Shown: positions 1 through 7,693 of the stretch, piece after piece
How the letters are laid out: each line of letters opens with the position of its first letter
Position numbering within the stretch: the stretch's first letter is position 1
Origin: Roseomonas populi
GTDB taxonomy: Bacteria; Pseudomonadota; Alphaproteobacteria; Acetobacterales; Acetobacteraceae
DNA length: 64,000 bases
Assembly: GCF_024594815.1 (NCBI RefSeq)
Contig: NZ_JANJOU010000008.1
Coordinates: 62,001-126,000, forward strand
Reading direction: 5' to 3'
Made by a program: the position numbers and the translations under genes
Notes under the pieces: generated by a model
Seen by the model: the letters and a program-made list of their open reading frames with translations, nothing else
Told to the model about the DNA's origin: nothing
The model's database searches: none

Positions 1-325
1 GCTGCAGGCCGATGATCCTCTCGCCGTTGCGCTCTCCGGCGATATCCGTGATTAGGTAGAAGCCCTGAGCATCGGCCGTATCCGCGGTTTTCAGGACGCC
101 GTGCGCGAAGATGTCCTCGGCGCTGTAGCTCCAGCTCCACAGCAGCGCATCCTCCCAGGGCAGGACCTGCAGCATGTCGAGGTCGAAGCCCGGATAGTCG
201 TCGTGGTGGTCGCCTGGGAAACCCTTGTCGCCATGGCCGCTGGCCGGTTGAATCAGGCCTGCCCAATCATCATGCCCGTGACCGCTGTGCCGCCCCTCGT
301 CATTCCGATCGGCGTGACTGCCCAT
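1..325 (-). CDS. Hypothetical protein, 3' part outside window
   Basis: This is the first 108 residues of a protein whose C-terminus lies beyond the window edge. The ATG at 325 is preceded on the minus strand by a GGGAGG Shine-Dalgarno, which fixes the start. Residues 1-45 are rich in His, Asp and Gly and contain no signal peptide. Residues 57-75 are Trp-rich (WSWSYSAEDIF). Residues 88-104 (GFYLITDIAGERNGER) resemble the YTIT-I-GTRNG-I-GL strand pattern of the beta-rich ectodomains found in many PEP-CTERM-type exported proteins. That resemblance is by eye only. No function can be assigned. The reading frame is convincing because of the Shine-Dalgarno and the normal residue composition. Confidence 0.6.
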   Translation of the reverse strand, partial: MGSHADRNDEGRHSGHGHDDWAGLIQPASGHGDKGFPGDHHDDYPGFDLDMLQVLPWEDALLWSWSYSAEDIFAHGVLKTADTADAQGFYLITDIAGERNGERIIGLQ

Positions 326-865
326 TCGTACCTCCCGTTCCTATCCGGCTCAGCAATCTGCTGGAAGCCGACCGCAGCCGAGGCTAGATACAGGCATTCC
401 GTAACACAATCGAAACGTAAGCGCCGGGTCGGCCTGCTTGGGGATAGGCATCACGCCCTACGCCCTCACCCGCCACACGCGCGGCCAGCTCTCCGATTTC
501 GAGCTGAGGGTTCGAGACCGCCTGCACGCCCCCTCCGCGCTGCCCGCCTTCAGGGCGGGCCTACGAGCCCCCGCCGGTGCCGGAGCTGCGCGTGCTGTTT
601 GAGTTCCGGCAGCATCTCCATGCGCTGGTGCGGCTGCGCGCCTGCCTGACGCACCCGGTTGCCTGAAGACGTCTTGTCGTCCTGCCTTCCCCCTCGCCCC
701 GCTGGCGTGGTTTGTGCTTTCCTCCCGGAAGGCCATCGCGATCTCGTCGTCGGGTGGCCAGCACTGGTCACGACGGCATATGGCGGGGCTTCGGGTCGTG
801 CCTTGGACGGGAGCAACACGCCGTCTGCTCCCCCGCTCCGACCCTCCCGGGAGGCACATGGCAGG
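326..865. other. 540-base gap: gene start region plus decayed coding sequence
   Basis: No intact gene is visible. The left edge carries the ribosome binding site of the leftward hypothetical gene. Positions about 447-666 read like coding sequence broken by one frameshift (listed separately). The right end holds the GGGAGG (849-854) that probably serves the ureidoglycolate lyase start. No clear promoter or terminator is recognisable in the remainder. Confidence 0.5.
447..666 (+). pseudogene. Possible frameshifted gene remnant
   Basis: Two overlapping reading frames look like consecutive parts of one protein. Frame A (about 447-560) reads GITPYALTRHTRGQLSDFEL and continues with normal composition. 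Near 555-560 the sense shifts by one base to frame B, which reads PELRVLFEFRQHLHALVRLR and ends at the TGA at 664-666. No start codon with a Shine-Dalgarno is visible and I recognise no family. It may be a decayed gene fragment, or chance open frame in GC-rich DNA. Confidence 0.2.
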
Positions 866-1345
866 ATGATATCGGTTCAGCCGCTGACGGAGGACGCTTT
901 CGCGGCCTATGGCGAGGTGCTCACCGTTCCCGTCTCGAACGGGCGCCGGTCCTATGAGCGGGCGCTTCTCTCCACCCGGCCCGAGGCGAAGCCGGTCCTC
1001 ACCTTCAGCCAGCGCGATCCCCTGGCGCTGCCCCTGCGCGTGCGGCAAATGGAGCGGCACGTCTTCTCCTCGCAGAGCTTCATCCCGCTGGCCCCGGCAC
1101 GGTTCCTTGTCCTCGTTGCGCCCCATGCGCCGCAGGGCGGGCCGGACATGACGCGTGCCGAGGCCTTCCTGGCGGGCTTCGGACAAGGGATTACCTATGG
1201 TGCGAATGTCTGGCATCACGGCATGACCGTGCTTGATGCGCCCGCCCGCTTCGCCGTCCTGATATGGCAAGCCGGAACGGCGGAGGACGAGGAGTTCGTG
1301 GACGTGGCTCCCTTCGACCTGGACCTCCCGCAGGAGCTGCGCTGA
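866..1345 (+). CDS. allA: Ureidoglycolate lyase
   Basis: A 159-residue protein matching the AllA family, which splits ureidoglycolate into glyoxylate and urea at the end of allantoin breakdown in the cytoplasm. Family features seen are the N-terminal PLTEDAFAAYGEV, a central Phe-Ser-Gln strand, ERHVFSSQSFIPL with its conserved His, and C-terminal GANVWHHGMTVLD with the paired His. The start at 866 is chosen because upstream codons carry no homology; GGGAGG lies at 849-854. The stop shares one base with the ATG of the allantoinase gene (TGATG), so the two are translationally coupled. No allantoicase is in the window, so the step between the two enzymes must be encoded elsewhere or done differently. 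Confidence 0.85.
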   Translation: MISVQPLTEDAFAAYGEVLTVPVSNGRRSYERALLSTRPEAKPVLTFSQRDPLALPLRVRQMERHVFSSQSFIPLAPARFLVLVAPHAPQGGPDMTRAEAFLAGFGQGITYGANVWHHGMTVLDAPARFAVLIWQAGTAEDEEFVDVAPFDLDLPQELR

Positions 1346-2265
1346 TGGCCTATGAGGTGCGCCGCGACTTCCGCGGCTACGGCGCCAATCCGCCCGATCC
1401 GAAGTGGCCGGGCGGTGCGCGAATCGCCGTGAACTTCGTCATGAATTACGAGGAAGGGTCGGAACTCTCGTATCCGGACGGGGATGGCGTCTCCGAATGG
1501 GGCGTCTCCGATTCCGGCGGCCAGGGTGCGGGCAGCGGGCGCGACCTCGCGGCAGAGGGGATGTTCGAGTACGGCTCCCGGGTCGGTTTCTGGCGGCTGA
1601 TGCGGCTGTTCCAGGAGCGCGGCCTGCCCATGACGATCTTCGGTTGCGCCCTTGCCCTTGAACGCAACCCGGAGGCCGCGGCAGCGATCCGGGATTCCGG
1701 CTATGACGTGTGCTGCCATGGCTGGCGCTGGGTGAAGCATTTCCAGCTGCCCGAGGCCGAGGAGCGGGAGCACGTCCGCCGCGCCGTCGCCTCGCTGGAG
1801 AGGACGGTCGGGCATCGCCCGGATGGCTGGTACTGCCGCTATGGGCCCGGCGTGAACACGCGGCGCCTGCTCGTGGAGGAAGGCGGATTCCTCTATGACA
1901 GCGACAGCTACGCGGATGAGCTGCCCTGGTGGGTGACCGTGGAGGGCAAGGGGCACCTCGTCGTGCCCTACTCGCTCACCCACAACGACGGCAAGTACAT
2001 GGGCAGCGTCGGCACCGCCGACGACTGGTTCGCCTTCATCCGCGACGGTTTTGACATGCTCTACGCGGAGGGGGGCGAGACGCCGAAGATGATGTCGATC
2101 GGCCTGCACATGCGCATGATCGGCCACCCCGCCCGCGCGATCGGCCTGGCGCGGCTGCTGGACCATATCGCCCGGCACGACAAGGTGTGGATCACGCGGC
2201 GCATCGACATCGCGCGGCACTGGGCTGCGACGCATCCCTATACGGGACGAGGACTGAACGAGTGA
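1345..2265 (+). CDS. puuE: Allantoinase, PuuE-type (polysaccharide deacetylase fold)
   Basis: A 306-residue protein of the cofactor-independent PuuE allantoinase family, which hydrolyses allantoin to allantoate and is unrelated to the metal-dependent AllB. It shows the family N-terminus (YGANPPDPKWPGGARIAV), FVMNYEEGSE, the HGWRW segment with the deacetylase-fold His, GWYCRYGPGVNTRRL, and the C-terminal IGLHMRMIGHPAR. Length is normal. The start overlaps the stop of ureidoglycolate lyase by one base. Pairing with AllA supports a ureide catabolic role. The transporter genes that follow on the same strand after a 116-base gap could import a ureide or related nitrogen compound (inference). Confidence 0.85.
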   Translation: MAYEVRRDFRGYGANPPDPKWPGGARIAVNFVMNYEEGSELSYPDGDGVSEWGVSDSGGQGAGSGRDLAAEGMFEYGSRVGFWRLMRLFQERGLPMTIFGCALALERNPEAAAAIRDSGYDVCCHGWRWVKHFQLPEAEEREHVRRAVASLERTVGHRPDGWYCRYGPGVNTRRLLVEEGGFLYDSDSYADELPWWVTVEGKGHLVVPYSLTHNDGKYMGSVGTADDWFAFIRDGFDMLYAEGGETPKMMSIGLHMRMIGHPARAIGLARLLDHIARHDKVWITRRIDIARHWAATHPYTGRGLNE

Positions 2266-2381
2266 TGGCATGGGGTTTGCTCGGCGGCCGTTGCTCAAGA
2301 CCGGTCGGCACGAGCAAGCCCTGTCCAAACCCTGACCAAGCGGCCGTTCTGCGACCGAAGCACCGAACCGGAGCGATACCG

Positions 2382-3248
2382 ATGATCCGATTGAAAGCCC
2401 TCGGGCACCTCTGCTGCGCCTCGCTGCTGGCGCTGGGCCTGCAGGCCGGCGCGATCGCGCAGGAGGCGGACCACCCCTCCAACGCGCCCATGGTCGTCGG
2501 CTCTGATTTCGGCGTGGCGCCCTGGATGGTGCGCGGGGCTGGCGGGCCGGAAGGGTTCGGCGCCGACCTGATCCGCGAGATTGGCAAGCGCCTCGGCCGT
2601 CCCTCGGTCGAGATCGTCGACATCAACTTCTCCGGCCTCTTTCCTGCGCTCTTCTCAAAGCGGATCGAGTTCACCGTGAACCCGCTGAACATCACGGCGG
2701 AGCGCGCCGCGCGCATGCTCTACACCGAGCCGTTCTTCGCCACCGGCAACGGCTTCATCATCCGCCAGGCGGACACGATGAACGGCTTCGAGGACCTGCG
2801 CGGCAAGGTGCTGGCCGTGAACCGCGGCACCATCTCCGACACCTGGGCGACGGAGAACGCGGCGCGCTACGGTTTCGAGGTGCAGCGCTACGACACCTTC
2901 CCGGACACCGTGCAGGCCGTGCTGACGCGCCGCGCCTTTACCGCGCTGAACGAGATTCCCACAACCGTCTATGCCGCCTCCCGAAACCGCGGAATCAAGG
3001 TCGGGTTCAAGGACTTCAATGGCCGCAACTTCGGCTACGCCTTCCGGCTGGAGGACGCCGAGTACCGCAACCGGGTGGAAGGCGTACTGGAGTGCATGAA
3101 GCGCGACGGCAGCCTGCGCGGCCTCTACGAGAAGTGGTACGGCGAGGCACCCGCCGAGGGTTCCTCCCTCACCACCGTCTATGACGGCTACGGCGCGCCG
3201 GGCTTCGAGGGCCACGACGCCACGCCGCACGCCGCCAGCTGCGGCTGA
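2382..3248 (+). CDS. Amino-acid-type ABC transporter substrate-binding protein
   Basis: A 288-residue exported receptor of solute-binding family 3. A signal peptide spans about residues 1-22 (basic MIRLK start, hydrophobic core, AIAQ cleavage). The mature part has the family core: VVGSDFGVAPW, GFGADLIREIGKRLG, a central FPALFSKRIEFTVNPLNITAERAA and PFFATGNGFIIR. The start at 2382 is set by the signal peptide; a longer open frame back to 2187 adds no homology. It is followed by two cognate permease genes but no ATPase gene. A short C-terminal extension ending in Cys-Gly is not typical of the family. The ligand is unknown; the neighbourhood suggests a ureide or amino acid. Confidence 0.85.
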   Translation: MIRLKALGHLCCASLLALGLQAGAIAQEADHPSNAPMVVGSDFGVAPWMVRGAGGPEGFGADLIREIGKRLGRPSVEIVDINFSGLFPALFSKRIEFTVNPLNITAERAARMLYTEPFFATGNGFIIRQADTMNGFEDLRGKVLAVNRGTISDTWATENAARYGFEVQRYDTFPDTVQAVLTRRAFTALNEIPTTVYAASRNRGIKVGFKDFNGRNFGYAFRLEDAEYRNRVEGVLECMKRDGSLRGLYEKWYGEAPAEGSSLTTVYDGYGAPGFEGHDATPHAASCG

Positions 3249-3259
3249 GACCGATAAGG

Positions 3260-3285
3260 GGGCGGGGCTAGTGATGGCCCTGCCC
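3260..3285 (+). terminator. Intercistronic hairpin between receptor and permease genes
   Basis: The arms GGGCGGGGC (3260-3268) and GCCCTGCCC (3277-3285) pair over nine positions, including one G-U, with an 8-base loop. No T-run follows. Its position directly after the receptor stop fits mRNA stabilisation or partial attenuation, giving more receptor than permease. Confidence 0.4.
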
Positions 3286-3299
3286 TCCGGGGACGCGTT

Positions 3300-3971
3300 A
3301 TGGAACGGCTGATCGATCACTACTTCAACGCGGCCGTCATGGCTGGCGCCCTGCCGGAGGTGCTGCGCGGCTTCAGTATCACGGTGATGGTCTCGCTCTG
3401 CATCATCGCCCTCGGGCTGAGTCTCGGGCTGGCGCTGGCTCTGCTGCGCTGCGCGCCCGTGCGGCCGCTGCGCTGGGTGGTCGCTGCCTATGTGGACGTG
3501 TTCCGCACGCTGCCGCAGCTGGTCATCATCATCGTCCTCTACTTCGCGCTCCCCTACTTGGATCTCGCGCTCTCGCCCTTCGCCACCACGGTGCTCGCGC
3601 TGGGCTGCGTCCTCTCCGCCTTCGCGGCCGACATCTTCTACGCCTCCATCATGGCGGTCCCGCGCGGCCAGTGGGACGCGGCGCGGGCGCTGGGGCTGCG
3701 GACCGGGCGCGTCTTTACGCATGTTGTGCTGCCCCAGGCCATCACCCTGGCGGTGCCGCTGCTGACCAACCGCGCCATCGCCATCGCCAAGGGCACCGCC
3801 CTGGGCTCCGCCGTGGCGCTGCCGGAGGCGCTGAGCAGCGCGCAGAGCGTGACGGCCATTACGGCCAACCCCTCCCCCCTCACCCTGGCGGCGGCCTTCT
3901 ACCTCGCCTTCTTCATCCCCCTCGTGATCCTCAGCCGCTGGCTTGAGCGGCGCGCGGCGCGGGCGGGCTAG
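3300..3971 (+). CDS. Amino-acid ABC transporter permease
   Basis: A 223-residue inner-membrane permease of the HisMQ/GlnP type. It has five or so hydrophobic segments and the N-terminal GFSITVMVSLCIIALGLSLG helix. The cytoplasmic EAA-like loop is at AASIMAVPRGQWDAARALGL followed by LPQAITLAVPLL. The start ATG lies 51 bases after the receptor stop, beyond the hairpin. A second permease of the same length follows 10 bases downstream, so the translocation pore is probably a heterodimer. No ATP-binding subunit is present in this operon; one must be supplied from another locus. Confidence 0.85.
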   Translation: MERLIDHYFNAAVMAGALPEVLRGFSITVMVSLCIIALGLSLGLALALLRCAPVRPLRWVVAAYVDVFRTLPQLVIIIVLYFALPYLDLALSPFATTVLALGCVLSAFAADIFYASIMAVPRGQWDAARALGLRTGRVFTHVVLPQAITLAVPLLTNRAIAIAKGTALGSAVALPEALSSAQSVTAITANPSPLTLAAAFYLAFFIPLVILSRWLERRAARAG

Positions 3972-3981
3972 GCGCCGGGCA

Positions 3982-4653
3982 ATGCAGGAACTCATCGACA
4001 ATTTCGCCAACCTGGACAGCCTGATAGATGTCTATCCTCTGCTGCTGCAGGGGCTCTGGCTTACGCTTCTTCTCGCCGCGGTGGCGCTGCCCACGGCGCT
4101 CGCGGGCGGGCTTACCGTCGCGCTGCTCTACAGCTTCGGCGGCAAGGTCACGCGCCGCCTCCTCATCGTGCTGATCGATTTCCTGCGCGCCTTCCCCGTC
4201 CTCGTGCTGCTCGTACTTGTCTTCTACGGGCTGCCCTTCCTCGGCATACGCCTCGGCAGCTTCGCCGCGGTGGTGCTCGCGCTCGGGCTGAACAACACGG
4301 GTTATTTCGGGGAGATTTTCCGCGCCGGCCTTGCCTCCATCCCGCGGGGGCAGGCGGAGGCCGCGACGGCGCTCGGCCTCAGCCGCTTCCAGGTCCTCGT
4401 CCTCGTGTTGCTGCCGCAAGCCGTGCGGAAGGTGATGGCCCCGCTCGCCGGCAATGCACTGGAGCTGGTGAAGACCACGTCCATCGGCGCGCTGGTGGCC
4501 ATGCCGGAGCTGCTTCGCTCCGCCCGCGTGGCGCAAGAGCAGACCTACAACCCGACTCCGCTGATGGCGGCGGCGTTGATCTACTTCGTCCTCCTCTGGC
4601 CTTTCTCCCACTGGGTGGCGGTGCTGGAGCGGCGGGCGATCGCGAGGCACTGA
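3982..4653 (+). CDS. Amino-acid ABC transporter permease (second subunit)
   Basis: A 223-residue HisMQ-type permease, partner of the gene just upstream. It shows the helix GLWLTLLLAAVALPTALAGG, the motif FLRAFPVLVLLVLVFYGLP, and the cytoplasmic coupling loop RAGLASIPRGQAEAATALGL with LPQAVRKVMAPL. The ATG at 3982 is preferred over 3943, because 3943 would overlap the previous gene by 29 bases and add a basic tail without homology. The downstream epimerase gene begins five bases after the stop, so the five genes from the receptor to the SDR are probably one transcript. Confidence 0.85.
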   Translation: MQELIDNFANLDSLIDVYPLLLQGLWLTLLLAAVALPTALAGGLTVALLYSFGGKVTRRLLIVLIDFLRAFPVLVLLVLVFYGLPFLGIRLGSFAAVVLALGLNNTGYFGEIFRAGLASIPRGQAEAATALGLSRFQVLVLVLLPQAVRKVMAPLAGNALELVKTTSIGALVAMPELLRSARVAQEQTYNPTPLMAAALIYFVLLWPFSHWVAVLERRAIARH

Positions 4654-4657
4654 CCCC

Positions 4658-5644
4658 ATGGCCGTCCTACTTACCGGCGCAACCGGCTTCGTCGGCTTGA
4701 ACATCGCTCACGCCTTGCTGGCACGGGGTGAGAAGGTCGTGCTTTTCGCGCCGGCGCCACCGCCGGAAGCCCTGGCCGGCGGCTCGCTTGCCGATGCGTG
4801 CTTCGTGGCCGGCGACATCCGCGTGCCGGACTCCCTGGATCGCGCCTTCGCTGCCCAGGCTATCGATCGCGTCATCCACGCCGCCGCCCTCACGCCCGAT
4901 GCCCAGGCCGAGGCCGAGCGGCCGGATGTGATCACCGAGGTGAACCTGGGCGGCACCGTGCGCCTCATGCAGGCCGCGCACCGGGCCGGCGTGCGGCGGG
5001 TGCTCGGGCTCAGCTCCGTCGCGGTCTATGGCTACGCCGCGCCGGCAGCCGACGGGCGGCTGCACGAGGAATCAACCCCGCCGCAGCCCGCTGCCCTCTA
5101 CGGGATTACCAAGCTCGCGGCGGAGCAGGCCATCCATCGCCTCGGCGCCCTCTACGGCATCGAGACGCTGACCGTGCGCCTCGGCCCCTGCTTCGGGGCG
5201 CGTGAGCACGCAACCGGCGTGCGCCCGCTGCTCTCGCCGCACTGGCAGTGCGCGGAGGCGGCGCGTGCCGGGCGGGATTGCGTGCTGCCCCGCCCCATGG
5301 CGGCCGATTGGATCGATGTGGAAGAGGCGGCGGGCGCAATCGCCGACCTCCTCGCGGTGCCGTCCCCGCCGCACCGCATCTTCAATCTCGGGGGCAGCGC
5401 CCTGACCACGGCCGCGGCCTGGTGCGAGGCACTCGCCTCACTCCACCCGGGCTTCCGCTGGCGCATCGATGCCGGGGCGCCCACGGTTCGCTACGGGCTG
5501 GAGCGGGACCGCGCGCCGATGGAGACGGGCCGCCTGCGCGCGGCGATCGGGCGCGCACCCTTCACGAAGGACCTGGCCGGGATCGCCCGGCGCTACCTGG
5601 CCTGGCGCAACAGCCCCGAGGGTATCGCCCTCTGCGGCGCCTGA
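4658..5644 (+). CDS. NAD-dependent epimerase/dehydratase family protein
   Basis: A 328-residue extended-type SDR. The nucleotide-binding motif GATGFVG is at residues 7-13, followed by an acidic strand end. The catalytic motif is YGITK (Tyr148, Lys152), with the Ser region LGLSSVAVYGYA upstream. The C-terminal half carries the substrate domain (HRIFNLGGS, VRYGLERDRAPMETGRLRAAIG). Members act on nucleotide sugars, uronates or sugar acids, and the exact substrate cannot be told. It sits between an ABC importer and a classical SDR on the same strand with 4- and 13-base gaps, so it probably modifies the imported compound rather than acting in envelope synthesis. Confidence 0.8.
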   Translation: MAVLLTGATGFVGLNIAHALLARGEKVVLFAPAPPPEALAGGSLADACFVAGDIRVPDSLDRAFAAQAIDRVIHAAALTPDAQAEAERPDVITEVNLGGTVRLMQAAHRAGVRRVLGLSSVAVYGYAAPAADGRLHEESTPPQPAALYGITKLAAEQAIHRLGALYGIETLTVRLGPCFGAREHATGVRPLLSPHWQCAEAARAGRDCVLPRPMAADWIDVEEAAGAIADLLAVPSPPHRIFNLGGSALTTAAAWCEALASLHPGFRWRIDAGAPTVRYGLERDRAPMETGRLRAAIGRAPFTKDLAGIARRYLAWRNSPEGIALCGA

Positions 5645-5657
5645 AGAGAGGACGAGC

Positions 5658-6431
5658 ATGGCAAGGCTGGCCGGCAAGGTCGCGATCGTGACAGGTGGGT
5701 CCTCGGGCATCGGTCGCGCGATCGCGCGGCTCTTCGCGCAGGAGGGCGCACGTGTCGTCGTCGCCGACGCGACGGAGGAGGTGGTGGAGGGCGGCGAGCC
5801 CGTGCTGGAGGCGATCCGGGCCGATGGGCACGGGGCGGAGTTCATCCGCTGCGACGTATCCCGCGCCGCGGAGGTGGAGGCCCTCTTCGCCGAGACGATT
5901 GCGCGCCACGGCAGCGTGGACATCCTCGTCAACAACGCCGCCATCCGCGCCGGCAAGCCGCTGGCCGAGACGGAGGAGGCGCTGTGGGACAGCGTGATCG
6001 CCGTCAACCTGAAGGGTGCTTTTCTCTGTGCCCGCGCCGCCGTGCGGCAGATGCTGCGGCAGCCCGTGGTTGAGGAGGCGCGGGGACGCATCGTCAACAT
6101 CTCCTCCCAGCACGGCATGATCGCCGCGCCGGAGGACTTCGCCTACGGGGTCAGCAAGTCCGGCCTCGTCTACATGACGCGGCAGATCGCGGCGGATTAC
6201 GGGCGCCAGCACATCGTTTGCAACGCCGTGGCGCCGGGCAAGATCCTGACGGGGAAGTCCGGCCGTGCCATCGAGCCGCGCTGGATCGTCTACTCCGAGG
6301 CGCGCACGCCGTTTCCGCGCCTCGGCGCGCCCGTGGATGTCGCGCGCGCCGCGCTCTTCCTCGCCAGCGGCGAGGCGAGCTTTGTCAACGGCCACAACCT
6401 CATGGTGGATGGCGGCTGGATGGCGGCGTGA
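5658..6431 (+). CDS. SDR family oxidoreductase (classical)
   Basis: A 257-residue cytoplasmic NAD(P)-dependent dehydrogenase. TGGSSGIG is at residues 12-19, an Asp follows the second strand (VVVADATEE, suggesting NAD preference), ILVNNAAI is the NNAG-like motif, and Tyr163/Lys167 form the YGVSK active site. It ends with the usual GHNLMVDGGW. The start at 5658 is preceded by GAGAGGACGAGC. It is the last gene of the run beginning at the ABC receptor. Likely role: oxidation of a hydroxyl produced or exposed upstream. The substrate is not deducible. Confidence 0.8.
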   Translation: MARLAGKVAIVTGGSSGIGRAIARLFAQEGARVVVADATEEVVEGGEPVLEAIRADGHGAEFIRCDVSRAAEVEALFAETIARHGSVDILVNNAAIRAGKPLAETEEALWDSVIAVNLKGAFLCARAAVRQMLRQPVVEEARGRIVNISSQHGMIAAPEDFAYGVSKSGLVYMTRQIAADYGRQHIVCNAVAPGKILTGKSGRAIEPRWIVYSEARTPFPRLGAPVDVARAALFLASGEASFVNGHNLMVDGGWMAA

Positions 6432-6505
6432 CGCTGTGCGCTTGAGCGGCCTCGCCCACGCCACATCCGGGGTGCCGGAACAATGGTTCCGTGGCTGGGT
6501 CGGGC

Positions 6506-7465
6506 TCAGTCGCGCCAGGGGTGTTGCGCCCAGAGCTTCTCGAAGTCTGTCCGCAAGGTGGTCAGCTCGGTGCGGTACTCGTCGGGGCCGAGGAAGCGGA
6601 GCGGCAGGGTCTGCTGGGTGGCGAGGCGCCGGAACTCCGGATTGTCCACGATGCGGCGCATGGCATCGGCGAGGCGGTTGAGGATCGCGGGCGGCGTGCC
6701 GGCGGGCGCGCCGACGCCGCGCATGGAGGACTGGATCACGTCGTAGCCCTGCTCCCGGAAGGTGGGCACGTCGGGCATGCCCTCCCAGCGGGCGGTGGAC
6801 ATCTGGCCGAGCGCGCGGGCGGTGCCCTGCTGCGCATCCGGCAGCCCCTCGCTCATGTTGACGGAGGCCAGCGTTACCTGGCGGGTGAGGAGGGCGTTCC
6901 GGGTCTGGGCGGCGCCGTTGTAGGGAACGTGGGTCATCCGCACCCCGGCCTGGCGGGAGAAGGCAAGGGCGGCGAGGTGGTCGTCAGAGCCGATGCCTGT
7001 GGTGGCGTAGGTCACCTTCTCCGGGTTGGCCTTCGCGTAGGTGACGAGGTCGGCCAGCGTGCGGTGCGGGCTGTCGCTGGGGACGAAGAAGCCGCCAGGG
7101 TCGTCCACGATGTTCGCGATCGGGGCGATGTCGTCGAGCTTGTAGCCGGTGCGGCGCTCGATCGGCATGGTGACGATGTTGGGGGTGTTGAGGAACCCGA
7201 TCGTGTAGCCGTCCGGCCGGGCGCGGGCGAGCTCGCCGAAACCGATCTCGCCGCCGGCGCCGGCCCGGTTGAGCACCGGGACGGGCTGGCCGAGCTCGCG
7301 CTCCAGGAACTGCGCGAGAGTGCGGGCGGCGATATCGGTGCCGCCGCCGGGCGGGTAGGCGACGATCATCTGGACCGGGCGGTCAGGGTAGGCGGCCTGC
7401 GCCCGGGCCCGGTGCCCGAGCGCAGGGGTGGCAGCGAGGGCGGCGACGAGTGTGCGACGTTGCAT
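6506..7465 (-). CDS. Bug/TctC-family tripartite tricarboxylate receptor
   Basis: A 319-residue periplasmic receptor of the Bug family, which binds carboxylates and other small metabolites for TctAB-type importers. A signal peptide spans about residues 1-22 (MQRRTLVAALAATPALGHRA). Family hallmarks are AYPDRPVQMIVAYPPGGGTD, the ligand-loop VLNRAGAGGEIG, YATTGIGSDDHLAAL and ARALGQMSTARWEGMPDVPT. The ATG at 7465 is preferred over 7486 because GGGAG is suitably placed. It is a single gene with no TctA/TctB partners nearby, which is common for this expanded family. It lies downstream of the RND pump genes on the same strand, but a strong hairpin separates them. Confidence 0.85.
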   Translation of the reverse strand: MQRRTLVAALAATPALGHRARAQAAYPDRPVQMIVAYPPGGGTDIAARTLAQFLERELGQPVPVLNRAGAGGEIGFGELARARPDGYTIGFLNTPNIVTMPIERRTGYKLDDIAPIANIVDDPGGFFVPSDSPHRTLADLVTYAKANPEKVTYATTGIGSDDHLAALAFSRQAGVRMTHVPYNGAAQTRNALLTRQVTLASVNMSEGLPDAQQGTARALGQMSTARWEGMPDVPTFREQGYDVIQSSMRGVGAPAGTPPAILNRLADAMRRIVDNPEFRRLATQQTLPLRFLGPDEYRTELTTLRTDFEKLWAQHPWRD

Positions 7466-7649
7466 CCTGGTGGGCTCCCGTTTCATCGCCGCTTCGGGCG
7501 CGGCGTTGGGCGGGAGGGTGGCACGTGCGGTGGAGGCTGCGCCACCACCGCACTTCGCCTTCCGGGTCGAACCGTCGACTCGCCTCCCCATTGATGAGGG
7601 AGTGACCCACCGGCCCCGGCCAGCTGGCCCCCTCCCCTTCTCCCTTCCC

Positions 7650-7681
7650 ACCCGGACCAGGGCGTCAACCCTGGTCCGGGT
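7650..7681 (-). terminator. Strong hairpin after the RND pump operon
   Basis: A perfect 13-bp stem (ACCCGGACCAGGG at 7650-7662 paired with 7669-7681) with a 6-base loop lies 13 bases beyond the RND permease stop. No T-run follows on the minus strand. It should separate the pump operon from the downstream Bug receptor gene. Confidence 0.6.
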
Positions 7682-7693
7682 GCGGCACTGCAT

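Noticed and set aside
2291..2317. TTGCTC/GAGCAA inverted repeat before the ABC receptor gene
   Set aside because: Six-base arms with a 15-base spacer and no second copy or linked regulator; too weak to list as an operator.
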